From NCBI RefSeq assembly GCF_031755915.1, contig NC_083384.1, forward strand, positions 5,727,501 to 5,791,500: a DNA stretch of 64,000 nucleotides. Direction: 5' to 3'. The position numbers and the translations under genes were made by a program. The notes below the pieces were generated by a model, which was not told the DNA's origin, did no database searches, and saw only the letters and a list, made by a program, of their open reading frames with translations. The stretch is from Ziziphus jujuba (taxonomy: Eukaryota > Streptophyta > Magnoliopsida > Rosales > Rhamnaceae). This document shows positions 51,610 through 63,095 of the stretch, piece after piece; the stretch's first letter is position 1, and each line of letters starts with the position of its first letter.

Positions 51610-52984
51610 ATGGATCCTTTTAATGAACATGTCCTCTCGGATGGGGATGGCGCTGGATCACCATCCAGTGATATGGAAAGACCGAATACGTCATCCCCAA
51701 GGCGTAGAAAACAAAGGGCTACAACGATGAAAGGCCTTAGGAAGTATTTGGCGGGAAACAAAAGCTTGGAACCTCAATATAATGAGGTTGGAGTTGCTAT
51801 TAACTCTGAGGCCGTTCGACTGAACAATTTGGAGGGCTCGTTGGCTAGGAGCACAATACCAATTAATATACCTAATTGGAGAGATGTGTCAGATAGGTTA
51901 AAAGATAACCTATGGGCATCAATAAACGTATGGAGTGCATTATTGTTAAATATTCTTTATTATGAATCATATTTAATTGATGAAGATTTTGTAATTCCTT
52001 TTTTGCATTTGTAGCTTGTATGCATTTTACTTGCATTTCTAACGTACTGAATTTACTTGTCAATCAATGTTACTAAATATATATATTTTAATTTTGCAGC
52101 AATATACGGGTAAAGATGATAGTTTTAGGAAGGTAACTTTAAAAGATTGTTGTGACAAATGGAGAAAATTCAAGAATGACTTATATAGATATTTTGTTCG
52201 ACCATATATTGACACACCCGAAAATTTGAAGCATCGACCCTCAATGTATGAATTCATAAGCCAAAAGGTGTGGGATGTTGTTGTACAACAAAGGTTGTCA
52301 GATAAATTCCAGTATAGTTTTATTTAATGCACGTTAATGTTGTATTAAATTGCGCTGTCATTATTTATATAAAAATTAAAATTTGTTATGGTGACTTAAA
52401 TTATTTGGGTTTTCTAATATGTATGTTTATAACTTTTGTAGGCATTAAGTCAAAAATATTCGGAAAAACAGCAATTAAACAAGTATCTGCATAGGATGGG
52501 TGCAATGGGCTATGCGAGATTAGAAAGAGCCATTGTATGCAATTTATTTTTATTTACATTTAACCATATTAATTTTGTCATTGTTACTCACTTGCATTAT
52601 TAAAATTAATTTATTTGTAACTTTTGAAGCAACTTGAAAGAGGCACCGAAGATTATGTAGACCGAGATGACCTATGGATACGGGCATGTATGGGGAAGGA
52701 TGGAAAATATGCAAATGAAGAAACTGAACATGTAGGGGAAAAAATTGTCAGTATTGTATTTTTTATGAATATTTGTTGCCTATCTTATTATTTAGTTCAT
52801 TATTATATAAATCGATATATTTAATCATTTAAAAAATATATTGTAGAATGACTTAAAGAAGAAGGCAACAGAAGGAGAAATTCAGCCTTCACCTTCGATG
52901 GATATCCTCACACAAGCTTTGGGAAAAGAGGAGTATGGAGGTAGGCTTAGGGGTCGAGGCAAAGGATACACGGTGACTAACTTT

Positions 52985-54019
52985 TGTTGGGGTGAGAAGG
53001 TTATGACCAAGAGCAAGCTAGCTTGAAGTGTTAGCAACAAGCAAGCTTTTGGTGATGCTCTTGGGAATGGTTGTGTGTGAGTTGTGTTTTTAGGTTTTGG
53101 TTATGGTGTTTTCTGGTTTTTAGGGTTCCTAAAGTGTTCTAAGGTGTTGAAGAAGAGATGAGAAGAAGGGGACCACGTTGGGTTTTGAAAATGAGGCTTG
53201 GATGTCTAGCCATTTCTTTCATTTTTCAATATAAGCTTGAAATTACAACTAGTTCACACATGCCAAGCATGTGTGATTACAAAATGAGTAAAGTATTTAA
53301 AATTTAAAAAGTAAAATGGTCAACACCTAACTTTTCATACACAAAAGAGTCAAAAACCAGCTGCAATATGTCTATTCCAAATATAGTAAAAAGTGGCACA
53401 TGGTTTGAACTAAGTTCCTATTGTTTAACTAGTTTGGGTAAACAACCAAACTAGCTTCACCTACTTAGTTTCCCTTTGTATCTGCTTATGAAACTTGGTT
53501 TGAAGCATCCTTGGTCATCAATAAATATTGTTCCAAGAGCTAGGAAAGTTCTGGAACCGGATCATGGGCCAAACAGCTCCAAAACTGGCCCATACTCTGC
53601 ATACTGGGCCCATCAGATACAGCAATCTGTTTGGAATAGAAAATGGACTTTCCCATGTCATTTTGACCTGAAAGTTGAACCATAGTCTTCTATATATGTC
53701 TTTAGACATCCCTCAAAATTTCAGCCCAAAAATCCATTTGCAGCCTGAGATATAAGATAAATAGTGGAGCTATGTTGCTGGAAATTATGAATCCAGCACC
53801 ATAGGCATTTCAAGCATAACATTCCTACTCTTTTGTTCATAATTTTGCCTATAATTTTGCATACATAACTTAGGCACAAAACATTATCAAAATATACCTT
53901 GCATCAATTAAAAACATACAAAGAAATATAAACTCATAAAAGGAAAGGATTTGATACCAAGGTGTGCATGCTAGCCGGTGACATGCACCATCAAGTGGCA
54001 AAATTGCCACACTTCAACA
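52985..54019 (-). repeat. 3' LTR of the Copia element (1,035 bp)
   Basis: TGTTGGGG...TTCAACA. Contains about 87 bases (from about 53685) that are missing from the other LTR. Confidence 0.93.
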
Positions 54020-55876
54020 CTCCTCCTTGGCAATTTTGTATGAGACATTGAGAAGTCCTCTCAATATCTCAAATCTCTTCTTTCCCAATGGCTTGGTGAA
54101 GATATCCACCAAGTTCTCCTCGGAAGTCACATACTCCAACTTCACTTCACCACTTGCTTCAAATTCCCTTAAGGAATGATACTTGATCGGTATGTGCTTG
54201 GTCCTCCCATGTTGGACTGGATTTTGTGCAATTGCTATTGCTGAAGTATTGTCACACAATATTACCGTGGCTTCCTCTTGCTTCAAGCTCAAGTCCTCCA
54301 ATAATTTCCTAAGCCAAACACCTTGATTAGCACAATTTGAGCAAGCAATATACTCGGCTTCCGCAGTGCTTTGTGCAACGGTTTGTTGCTTCTTGGAATT
54401 CCATGAGAAAGGACCATTTCCAAGAGTGTAAATGTAGCCCGATGTGCTCTTGCTATCATCCAAAGAACCGGCCCAATCACTATCACTATAACCAAGCAAA
54501 GCTTCATTCATGCCATCCTTGTACCATATACCAAAATCACTAGTACCTTTCAAATACCTTAGGATTCTTTTTGCACAACTAAGATGATTTTGTGATGGAC
54601 TATGCATAAATCTTGACAAAACAGCCACACTAAACATGATATCCGGTCTAGTAGAGCATACATATAAAAGGCTACCAATTAAACTTCTATAGATGGAAGG
54701 ATTTACCTTTGGAGAATCATCATCCTTCACCAACTTGGTGCCTTCATTCATAGGTGTGGCAACGCTATTACAATCTTCCATGTCAAACTTCTTGAGCAGC
54801 TCCTTCACATAGCTTTCTTGAGATATGAAGATGCCCTTGGATGATTGGACAACTTCAATTCCAAGAAAGTATTTCATCTCTCCAAGGCTAGACATCTCAA
54901 AGTTCAATTCTAGCTCACTTTTGAAATTACTCACTTCTTTCTCATTACCACCGGTCACTAGGAGGTCATCAACATAAAGAGAAACCAACACCATGCAACC
55001 ATGAGTCCTAATATACCATGTAGGCTCATTAGGACTCCTCCTAAATCCATGCTTTGTCAAAAAACCATCTATCTTGGCATACCATGCCCTAGGAGCTTGT
55101 TTAAGGCCATACAAGGCCTTGTGTAGCTTGTATACCTTCTCTTCACTTCCTTTCTTCACAAAACCTTCGGGTTGCATAACATAGACCTCCTCCTTCAATA
55201 TTCCATTCAAGAAGGCTGACTTCACATCAAGGTGATATACTTTCCAAGACTTTTGTGCCGAAATTGCAAGGAGAAGTCTTATGGTTTCCATCCTTGCAAC
55301 CGGTGCAAAAGTCTCTCCATAATCCACACCGGCTTGTTGTGCATATCCTTTGACAACAAGCCTTGCCTTGTGCTTATTTATGGACCCATTCGGATTGTAC
55401 TTGGTCCTAAAGATCCACTTCACCCCAATAGCATTCTTTCCCTTCGGTTTTGTTACCAAGCTCCAAGTGTCATTCTTGTTTATCACATCGATTTCATCTT
55501 GCATGGCTTGTCTCCACTCTTTTCTTAGGTTAAGGATTTGCATTTGCCTTGTCCTTGCACTCCCTTGGAACTCATCTTGAAGTTTATCCCAAGCTTCTTT
55601 GGCACTCTCACATGCCATTATCCTTGTGAAAATGGTATCACTAATACAAGAATGAATGGCGGTGAGAGCCTTGAAACCTTTAGCCGATTCCTCCTCATGG
55701 TGCTTGATTTGGTTGACCGTTGCCCCTTGTCTCAAAGGCTCGGGTTCTTGGGGATTTATGGTGACCTCCCAAAGACCATAAGCCTTCAAGTAGGCTTGCA
55801 TCTTGATACTCCAAATGTTGTAGTTCTCCCCATTGAAGATAGGAGGAGAAGGAGTTGAAAAACTTGAAGAAGCCAT
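54014..55876 (-). CDS. Copia polyprotein with in-frame loss of protease and integrase, 620 aa
   Basis: The N-terminus (1-117) is the gag-type UBN2/DUF4219 region (IFNGENYNIWSIKMQAYL). At about residue 118 it passes directly into reverse transcriptase (WRQAMQDEID, with the catalytic YVDD at 301-304) and then RNase H (YSDSDWAGS, STAEAEYIA, FTKPLG). Full Copia polyproteins are about 1300 aa. The zinc knuckle, aspartic protease and integrase are absent, yet the frame is continuous with no stop. The stop codon lies inside the LTR: the frame ends at 54014 while the LTR begins at 54019. The product could at most supply reverse transcriptase and RNase H linked to a gag fragment. Confidence 0.93.
   Translation of the reverse strand: MASSSFSTPSPPIFNGENYNIWSIKMQAYLKAYGLWEVTINPQEPEPLRQGATVNQIKHHEEESAKGFKALTAIHSCISDTIFTRIMACESAKEAWDKLQDEFQGSARTRQMQILNLRKEWRQAMQDEIDVINKNDTWSLVTKPKGKNAIGVKWIFRTKYNPNGSINKHKARLVVKGYAQQAGVDYGETFAPVARMETIRLLLAISAQKSWKVYHLDVKSAFLNGILKEEVYVMQPEGFVKKGSEEKVYKLHKALYGLKQAPRAWYAKIDGFLTKHGFRRSPNEPTWYIRTHGCMVLVSLYVDDLLVTGGNEKEVSNFKSELELNFEMSSLGEMKYFLGIEVVQSSKGIFISQESYVKELLKKFDMEDCNSVATPMNEGTKLVKDDDSPKVNPSIYRSLIGSLLYVCSTRPDIMFSVAVLSRFMHSPSQNHLSCAKRILRYLKGTSDFGIWYKDGMNEALLGYSDSDWAGSLDDSKSTSGYIYTLGNGPFSWNSKKQQTVAQSTAEAEYIACSNCANQGVWLRKLLEDLSLKQEEATVILCDNTSAIAIAQNPVQHGRTKHIPIKYHSLREFEASGEVKLEYVTSEENLVDIFTKPLGKKRFEILRGLLNVSYKIAKEEC
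54020..54030 (-). other. Polypurine tract of the Copia element
   Basis: On the minus strand the sequence next to the 3' LTR reads CCAAGGAGGAG, the usual plus-strand primer. It overlaps the last codons of the polyprotein. Confidence 0.8.
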
Positions 55877-55996
55877 GTGAATGTTGCTTTCTAGTATGAA
55901 GGAATATGAAAATATATTCGTGATTTCAAGTATCTCTTCACTCTCAAGGAACGAACCAGCCCAAAAACCTCACAAATCTCACAAAAAATATGCCTT

Positions 55997-56008
55997 GCTC
56001 TGATACCA
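55997..56008 (-). other. Primer-binding site of the Copia element
   Basis: The reverse complement is TGGTATCAGAGC, complementary to the 3' end of initiator methionine tRNA, three bases from the 5' LTR. Confidence 0.93.
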
Positions 56009-56011
56009 CTT

Positions 56012-56959
56012 TGTTGGGGTGAGAAGGTTATGACCAAGAGCAAGCTAGCTTGAAGTGTTAGCAACAAGCAAGCTTTCGGTGATGCTCTTGGGAATGGTTG
56101 TGTGTGAGTTGTGTTTTTAGGTTTTGGTTATGGTGTTTTCTGGTTTTTAGGGTTCCTAAAGTGTTCTAAGGTGTTGAAGAAGAGATGAGAAGAAGGGGAC
56201 CACGTTGGGTTTTGAAAATGAGGCTTGGATGTCTAGCCATTTCATTCATTTTTCAATATAAGCTTGAAATTACAACTAGTTCACACATGCCAAGCATGTG
56301 AGCTTACAAAATGAGTAAAGTATTTAAAATTTAAAAAGTAAAATGGTCAACACCTAACTTTTCATACACAAAAGAGTCAAAAACCAGCTGCAATATGTCT
56401 ATTCCAAATATAGTAAAAAGTGGCACATGGTTTGAACTAAGTTCCTATTGTTTAACTAGTTTGGGTAAACAACCAAACTAGCTTCACCTACTTAGTTTCC
56501 CTTTGTATCTGCTTATGAAACTTGGTTTGAAGCATCCTTGGTCATCAATAAATATTGTTCCAAGAGCTAGGAAAGTTCTGGAACCGGATCATGGGCCAAA
56601 CAGCTCCAAAAATGGCCCATACTCTGCATACTGGGCCCATCAGATACAGCAATCTGTTTGGAATAGAAAATGGACTTTCCCATGTCATTTTGACCTGAAA
56701 GTTGAACCATGTCATTGCTGGAAATTATGAATCCAGCACCATAGGCATTTCAAGCATAACATTCCTACTCTTTTGTGCATAATTTTGCCTATAATTTTGC
56801 ATACATAACTTAGGCACAAAACATTATCAAAATATACCTTGCATCAATTAAAAACATACAAAGAAATATAAACTCATAAAAGGAAAGGATTTGATACCAA
56901 GGTGTGCATGCTAGCCGGTGACATGCACCATCAAGTGGCAAAATTGCCACACTTCAACA
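56012..56959 (-). repeat. 5' LTR of the Copia element (948 bp)
   Basis: Same ends as the other LTR. Shorter because of one internal deletion near 56710. As the 5' LTR it would carry the promoter. Confidence 0.93.
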
Positions 56960-57379
56960 ACTTTTTCCATACTCCTAAGCCGAGTTCATAAAAAAAGACT
57001 AAGTCGGAGGGAAGTGGCAACAATGCAGTCTATGAGATGCTGCTCAGAGGTCTGGTGGCGATCGTTAGAAATTCAAGCAGCAGCAGTGCTACCCAAGTTG
57101 ACGCGCTCATATCGGCATGTGCTATTGACATTCCGTCACTCACTCATCCAGCCGATGATGTTGCTGCTCCTGGAATCCAAGTCGATGATGTTGCTGCTCA
57201 AGGGACCCCCCCCCCCCCCCAGCCCATGATGTTGATGCTCCTGGGATCCAAGTCAATGATGTTGCTGCTCATGGGACCCAATCTATATCTAGGGTTAATG
57301 CTCCTCTGATCTATCCTAAGGTAATTATTTCATTATATATATATATATATATATGTTTAAGTGGGTTATTATTATCTAT

Positions 57380-57462
57380 ATAGCTCCCATGGTTGAAGAG
57401 CCCTACCTACCGCCATAAGGTCATGGGATCGAGTCTTTAAGTTGAAGGAATATTGTCATGTG
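57380..57462 (+). repeat. SINE/tRNA-like fragment, CACTA B copy
   Basis: Same intron position and sequence type as 24622-24705. Confidence 0.45.
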
Positions 57463-59389
57463 AACGTATATTCATTTATTTTATTTTTTTTAACTTTGCA
57501 GGGTGTAAAATGCAATCTTGCACAAAGCAATGTTGGCCATATAGTAGCACGTGGCACTTTGGTACCTTCACTGCCAACGGATATGTGCCATGATGTGAAG
57601 CTAGGTATAGTAAATTATAAGGTCACTGTTGATGACGTTATTGATGGATTTGCACCTTTGCCTATTCCGTCATTTGACATCATACGTGTTGGTGATGCTA
57701 AAGGTGCATTTGTTGCATAGCCAAGAGATCTTGTTATCTTGCCATTTGAAGAGGTATTGTTCGATGTAGCTATATATAATAATGAAGTTCAAAACAATTT
57801 CATTTTTGTATATAATAATGAAGTTTAAAATAATTTCGTTTTTGTATATAATAATGAAGTTTAAAATAATTTCGTTTTTGTTCTACTTTAAATGTTGTTT
57901 GTTGATATTTGTAGGGAAGCTCGAACAGGTCAAATGTTGAGAATGATCAAGATGATAATGTTGATCCCTTAGTTGTTATCCCAACGATGCGAGAGTTGCT
58001 ACATAGGATCAAGGATGTCAATAGCGATCATTTATGGTTTTTTAGTATGAAAAAAGAGATCTTTGGGAAAGAACAACAGTTGGGCATAGCGAGGAGCGAT
58101 ATAAACGATTTTTGTTACGTGCAGGAATTATCTTCCGAATGCATCTTGTTTTACATAAGGTAAACAAAATTTGGATGTGTTTATAACTAATTCTTTAATT
58201 TAATTAATTATAAACACTATAATTACTTGTAATCGGATTATGTAGGCATTTATGTAAGGGATTGACGGGCTCCTTTGAAGGGAATTATTACTTTGTTCAT
58301 CCGGATATTATTGCTTCGGTTGTTCATCCAAACCCTCGTGAACAGATGATAAATATATTGAGTAGATGGCAAGATGCAAGAAATAATCAACTATGGCTCT
58401 TTCCCTACTGTGCAAGGTAATATTGTGTTAGTTTTAATTGAATTATGTTGTGAAAATATTAATTTCAAAAAACATCATATTAACTAAAATATTTATTGGT
58501 GTTTTTAGGAATCATTGGATACTATTTGTTATTGATTTATACAAAGCAGTAGCATGGTTTTTTGATTCTTTGAAGACTCATAAGAATATAATTGATAAGG
58601 ATCTAAAAACTTTGATCGACGAGTAAGTTAATAACTCTAATTTTTTTAATTAATTGTTCTTATATTGGATTTGTACTTTTGAAGCTACAATATAATCTTA
58701 TACAATATTTATATTTCTATATAGTTCCTTCGTTGCATGGAACCAAGGAAAGACATTTGAAAAGAAACTTTGGTGGCAAAATACTAAGGTAATTATTATA
58801 TATAAACTTAGCATTATTAGTTGTTAGTTAATTTAAATACTTGTATATATTTGTATCTAATATTACACATAATTTATTGTTTGCAAATTTAGACACCAAT
58901 GCAGCCCAGGAGTACGGAATGCTGTTACTATATTATGATGATAATGCGAGATATCATTAGGCGCAAAGTTCCTCCTCAGGACTTAAGAGGAATGGTAAAT
59001 TATTATTAATTTAATGATTTCATCATATTTCTATTATGTAATAATTAATATTTATGATTATTTGTATATGTATTAACATAAGTTTCTCATGTTCAGTATG
59101 AAGGTGTCACTTGGTTATAAGCTGAAAATGTCAACGAATTTAGAGATGAATGGGCAACAGTGATGATCACAAGTATCTAAAACCAATGAATATCTATGCA
59201 TGGTAGTGAAATAGCTAGCTTTTGTTAATAGCTTTTGTTTGTACATATAAAATATCGTAGACCAATTTGTAAAAATCACTCATAAGGTAATATTTGTTTT
59301 GCATGAACTTTGTTTTTAAACATACCAATTGTACAAAAATTCAAACAATATTAAAAATAATTAAAAGAGTTGAAACATAAAATGGACAA

Positions 59390-62300
59390 GATTCTTGTGC
59401 ATCGCCTGATATTGCAAAACAAATTAAAAAAAAAAAAAGGAGCATAATTATGCTGCTTAAAAATTTTAAATGGTTATTTGAAGTAGAAAGTGAAACTGAT
59501 TGATTAATATTTTTAGAAAACAAAAAATAAAATAAGAATAAAATAAAAGGTGAACAGGTCAGGCACAATATGCTTGAGTGTCACTTGATACAAATAATGC
59601 AAAAAAAAAAAAAAAAAAAAAAAAAAACATCACAGTTATGTGCTTAAATATTTTAACTGGTTATTTGAAGTTGAAAGTAAAACAGATTGATTAATACTTT
59701 TAGAAAACCAAAAAAAAAATAAAAATAAAAGGTTAACAGGCAACGCACACTTATACGTCGCTTGATACAAATAATGCAAAGAAAACAAAAACTAGAACAG
59801 CTATGCTTCTTAAATATTTTAACTCATTATGTGAAGTTGAAAGTAAAACAGATTGATTAATATTTTTAGAAAACCAAAAAAATAAAATAAAATAAAATAA
59901 AATTGTAACAGGCAACGCACAATATTATTGTGCATCACCTTATACAAATAATACAAATAAAACAAAAAAAAAAAAAACCAACACAGTTATGCTTCTTAAA
60001 TATTTTTACTAGTTATTTGAAGTTGAAAGTAAAACAGATTGATTAATATTTTAAGAAAACCAAAAAAAAAAAAATACAGTAAAGTAAAAAGGTAACGTGA
60101 TTGTGCGTCGCCTGATACAAATATTTTGTACCCAAAAAAAAAAAAATCAAGCTCTCTGATGCTGCTTAAATATTTTCATTTGTTATTTAAAGTTGAAAGA
60201 AAATCAGATTGATTAATATTTTATGAAAAAGAAAAATAAATAAATTTATAGTGAACAGGCGATGCACAATATGCATATGCGTCGCCTGATAAAAATATTT
60301 TTGAAAAAAAAAAAAACAAAAACAAGCTTTGTGAAGCTACTTAAATATTTTCTCTTTTTATTTAAAGCTGAAAGAAAATCAATTGATTAATATTTACAAA
60401 AATAAATAAATATATATATATATATATATATATGTTAACAGGCGACGCATATAATTGGTTATTCATCCCCTGATATCAATAATATGTGGACAAAAAAATT
60501 AACAATCCAGCTTTGTTATTTTTCTTAAATATTTTCATTGGTTTTTAAACTTGAAAGAAAATCAGATTGATTAATATTTTATGAAAAATAAAAATAAATA
60601 AATTTAAAGTGAACAGGCGACGCACAATATGCATATGCGTCGCCTGATACAAATATTTTTGAAAAAAAAAAACAAAAACAAGCTTTGTGAAGCTGCATAA
60701 ATATTTTCTTTTTTTATTTAAAGTTGAAAGAAAATCAATTGATTAATATTTACCAAAATATATATATATATATGTTAACAAGCAACGCATAGAGTTGTTT
60801 ATGCGTCGACTGATATCAATAATATGGGACAAAAAAAATAACAATCCAGCTCTGTTATTTTTCTTAAATATTTTCACTGGTTTTTAAAGTTGAAAAAAAA
60901 TCAGATTGATTAATATTTTATGAAAAAGGAAAATAAATAAATATAATGGCATCAGGCGACTCACAATATACCTATGCGTCGCCTAATACAAATATTTTTT
61001 GGAAAAAAAAAAAAGCTCTGTGATGCTACTTAAATATTTTTACTTGTTATTTAAAGTTGAAAGAAAATCAACTGATTAATATTTACAAAAAACCAAAAAA
61101 AAAATTAATAAGTTAAGGCGATACATAATGTTGATTATGCGTCCCCTGATATCAATAATGTGTGTTCCAAAAAAATAAAAATCCAGCTCTGTTATTTTAA
61201 ATATTTTTACTGATTTTTAAAGTTGAAAGAAAATCACATTGATTAATATTTTATGAAAAAAGAAATAAATAAATATGAGGGCATCAGGCGATGCACAATA
61301 TGCCTATGCGTCACCTGATACTAATATTTTTGAAATAAAAAACCAAAACAAGCTCTGTGATGCTGATTAAATATTTTCACTTGTTATTTAAAGTTGAAAA
61401 AAAATCAACTGATTAATATTTACAAAAAACCAAAAAATAAAAAATTAATAAGTTACAGGTGACGCATAGTGTTGATTATGCGTCGCTGGATATCAATAAT
61501 ATGGGGACCAAAAAAAAAAATCTAGCTCTGTTGTTTTTCTTAAATATTTTCACCGGTTTTCAAAGTTGAAAGAAAATCAGATTAATTAATATTTTATGAA
61601 AAAGAAAATAAATAAATATAAGGGCATCAGGCAACGCACAATATGCCTATGCGTTGCCTGATACTAATATTTTTGAAATAAAAAACTTAAACAAGCTCTA
61701 TGATGCTGATTAAATATTTTCACTTGTTATTTAAAGTTGAAAGAAAATCAATTGATTAATATTTACAAAAAACCAAAAAGTAAAAAATTAATAAGTTAAC
61801 AGGCAACGCATAGTGTTGATTATGTATCGCCGGATATCAATAATATGGGCACCAAAAAAATAAAAATCCAGCTCTGTTGTTTTTTTTAAATATTTTTACT
61901 GGTTTTTTAAAGTTGAAAGAAAATCAGATTGATTAATATTTTATGAAAAATAAAATAAATAAATATAAGGGCATCAGGTGACCTACAATATGCCTATGTG
62001 TCGCCTGATACTAATATTTTTGAAAAAAAAAAAAAAAGCTCTATGATACTGTTTAAATATTTTCACTTGTTATTTAAAGTTAAAAGAAAATCAACTAATT
62101 AATATTTACAAAAAACCAAAAAATAAAAAATTAATAAGTTAACAGGTGACGCATAGAGTTTGTTATGTGTCACCTGATATCAATAATGTGGTTCCAAAAA
62201 AATAAAAATCCAGCTCTGTTATTTTTCTTAAATATTTTCATTGGTTTTTAAAGTTGAAAGAAAATCAGATTGATTAATATTTTATGAAAAATGAAAATAA

Positions 62301-62530
62301 AGAAATATAAGGGCATCAGGCGATGCATAATATGCCTATATGTTGCCTGATGAATATATTTAAAAAAAAAAAAAAAAAAGCTCTGTTATGCTACTTAAAT
62401 ATTTTTACTTGTTATTTAAAGTTGAAAGAAAATCAACTGATTAATATTTACAAAAAACCAAAACAAAAATTAATAAGTTAACAGGCGACACATAGAGTTT
62501 GTTATGCGTCGCCAGATATCAATAATGTGG
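59390..62530. repeat. Right palindrome array of CACTA B
   Basis: About 18-20 degenerate palindromes such as those at 60257, 60615 and 60954, separated by spacers reading TTTTCACTTGTTATTTAAAG then TTGAAAGAAAATCAGATTGA. This is the reverse complement of the left-array spacer of the same element. Two alternating unit types appear, one with CAGCTCTGTTATTTTTC and one with CAAGCTCTGTGATGC. Confidence 0.86.
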
Positions 62531-62689
62531 GAATGAAAAAAAAAATAAAAATTCAGCTCTGTTATTTTTCTTAAATAATTTCACTGGTTTTAAAAATTGA
62601 AAGAAATCAGATTGATTAACATTTTTCATTAGTATAGCATTTAAACAATACAATTCATATAAAATATACGTACTCTATTAAAGGCAATT

Positions 62690-62904
62690 CTGTTTGGCTG
62701 AATATTCAGCGACTCTTAACGAATGCGTCGTGTGTTGTTGTTTCTAGCGACTTCTTGACGTCAACAATTTTTGGGATACGTCGTCTATTTATTGCATTTT
62801 TACTAATGCATTAATCTCAGAATCGTGGTTTTATTTTTTTAAACGTATTTATTTCGTAGCATCGCTCTAAGTGGGTGTCGCAAGATTTTAATTTTCGCAT
62901 AGTG
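62690..62904. repeat. Right subterminal region and terminus of CACTA B
   Basis: Mixed GCGAC/GTCGC motifs matching 30530-30733 of copy A, ending TTTTCGCATAGTG. Confidence 0.85.
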
Positions 62905-62984
62905 ATAAAAAAAAAAAAAAAAGAGAGAGAGGGGAAAAAAAAGGACTTGCAAAACTTATAGTTGACAATTAATGTTTAGCTGGC

Positions 62985-62992
62985 TATAAATA
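62985..62992 (+). promoter_or_regulatory. TATA box of the gene at 63096
   Basis: TATAAATA in a GC-balanced context, 104 bases before the ATG at 63096, with a leader of about 75-80 nt containing CTCATCGATC. The right end of CACTA B is only 80 bases upstream. Confidence 0.65.
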
Positions 62993-63095
62993 TTTGAGCC
63001 TCAAAATGAAACCCCTCATCGATCTAATCAGTTAGTATTATTGTTTTATATTTTGTTCGAAACACATTTTAATTAGTTTTCTTTGTTGCACAATC

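Larger units (their letters stand above)
52985..56959 (-). mobile_element. Copia LTR retrotransposon, internally deleted, in exon 5 of the fusion pseudogene
   Basis: Flanked by an exact ACTTT duplication (52980-52984 and 56960-56964). Bounded by two LTRs starting TGTTGGGG and ending TTCAACA on the plus strand, and transcribed on the minus strand. The primer-binding site, polypurine tract and one long open frame are all present. The LTRs differ by only a handful of substitutions by eye plus one gap of about 87 bases, so the insertion is recent. The gag C-terminus, protease and integrase are missing, so it depends on other elements to move. Confidence 0.95.
51610..59189 (+). pseudogene. TNPA-like/Ulp1 fusion pseudogene of CACTA B, split by a Copia insertion
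   Basis: Follows the 12-exon gene of copy A. Defects: the exon 2 donor has lost one base (near 52315), shifting the frame. A retrotransposon occupies 52985-56959 within exon 5. A stop lies soon after the insertion (near 56990), and a run of 14 C (57207-57220) replaces a shorter C run. A tryptophan codon became a stop in the DUF8039-like exon (57718-57720), and a glutamine became a stop in the last exon (near 59118). The protease exons still show NHW, FFDSL and TEC, but the residue after the cysteine is Cys instead of Gly. Outside these points the identity to copy A is high. Confidence 0.9.
41836..62904. mobile_element. CACTA transposon, copy B, degenerate
   Basis: Starts CACTACTAGAATAAAGCT and ends GCATAGTG, so its right terminus read inward is CACTAT instead of CACTAC. 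ATA flanks both ends (41833-41835 and 62905-62907). The layout is the same as copy A. Both genes carry several breaks, the palindromes are more diverged, and a Copia element sits in the plus-strand gene. Without that insertion it would be about 17.1 kb. It can no longer encode its own proteins intact. Confidence 0.94.

Noticed and set aside
52985..56959. The two near-identical 1-kb blocks taken as a tandem duplication of the pseudogene
   Set aside because: They are the LTRs of a Copia element, shown by the ACTTT duplication, primer-binding site, polypurine tract and pol frame between them.
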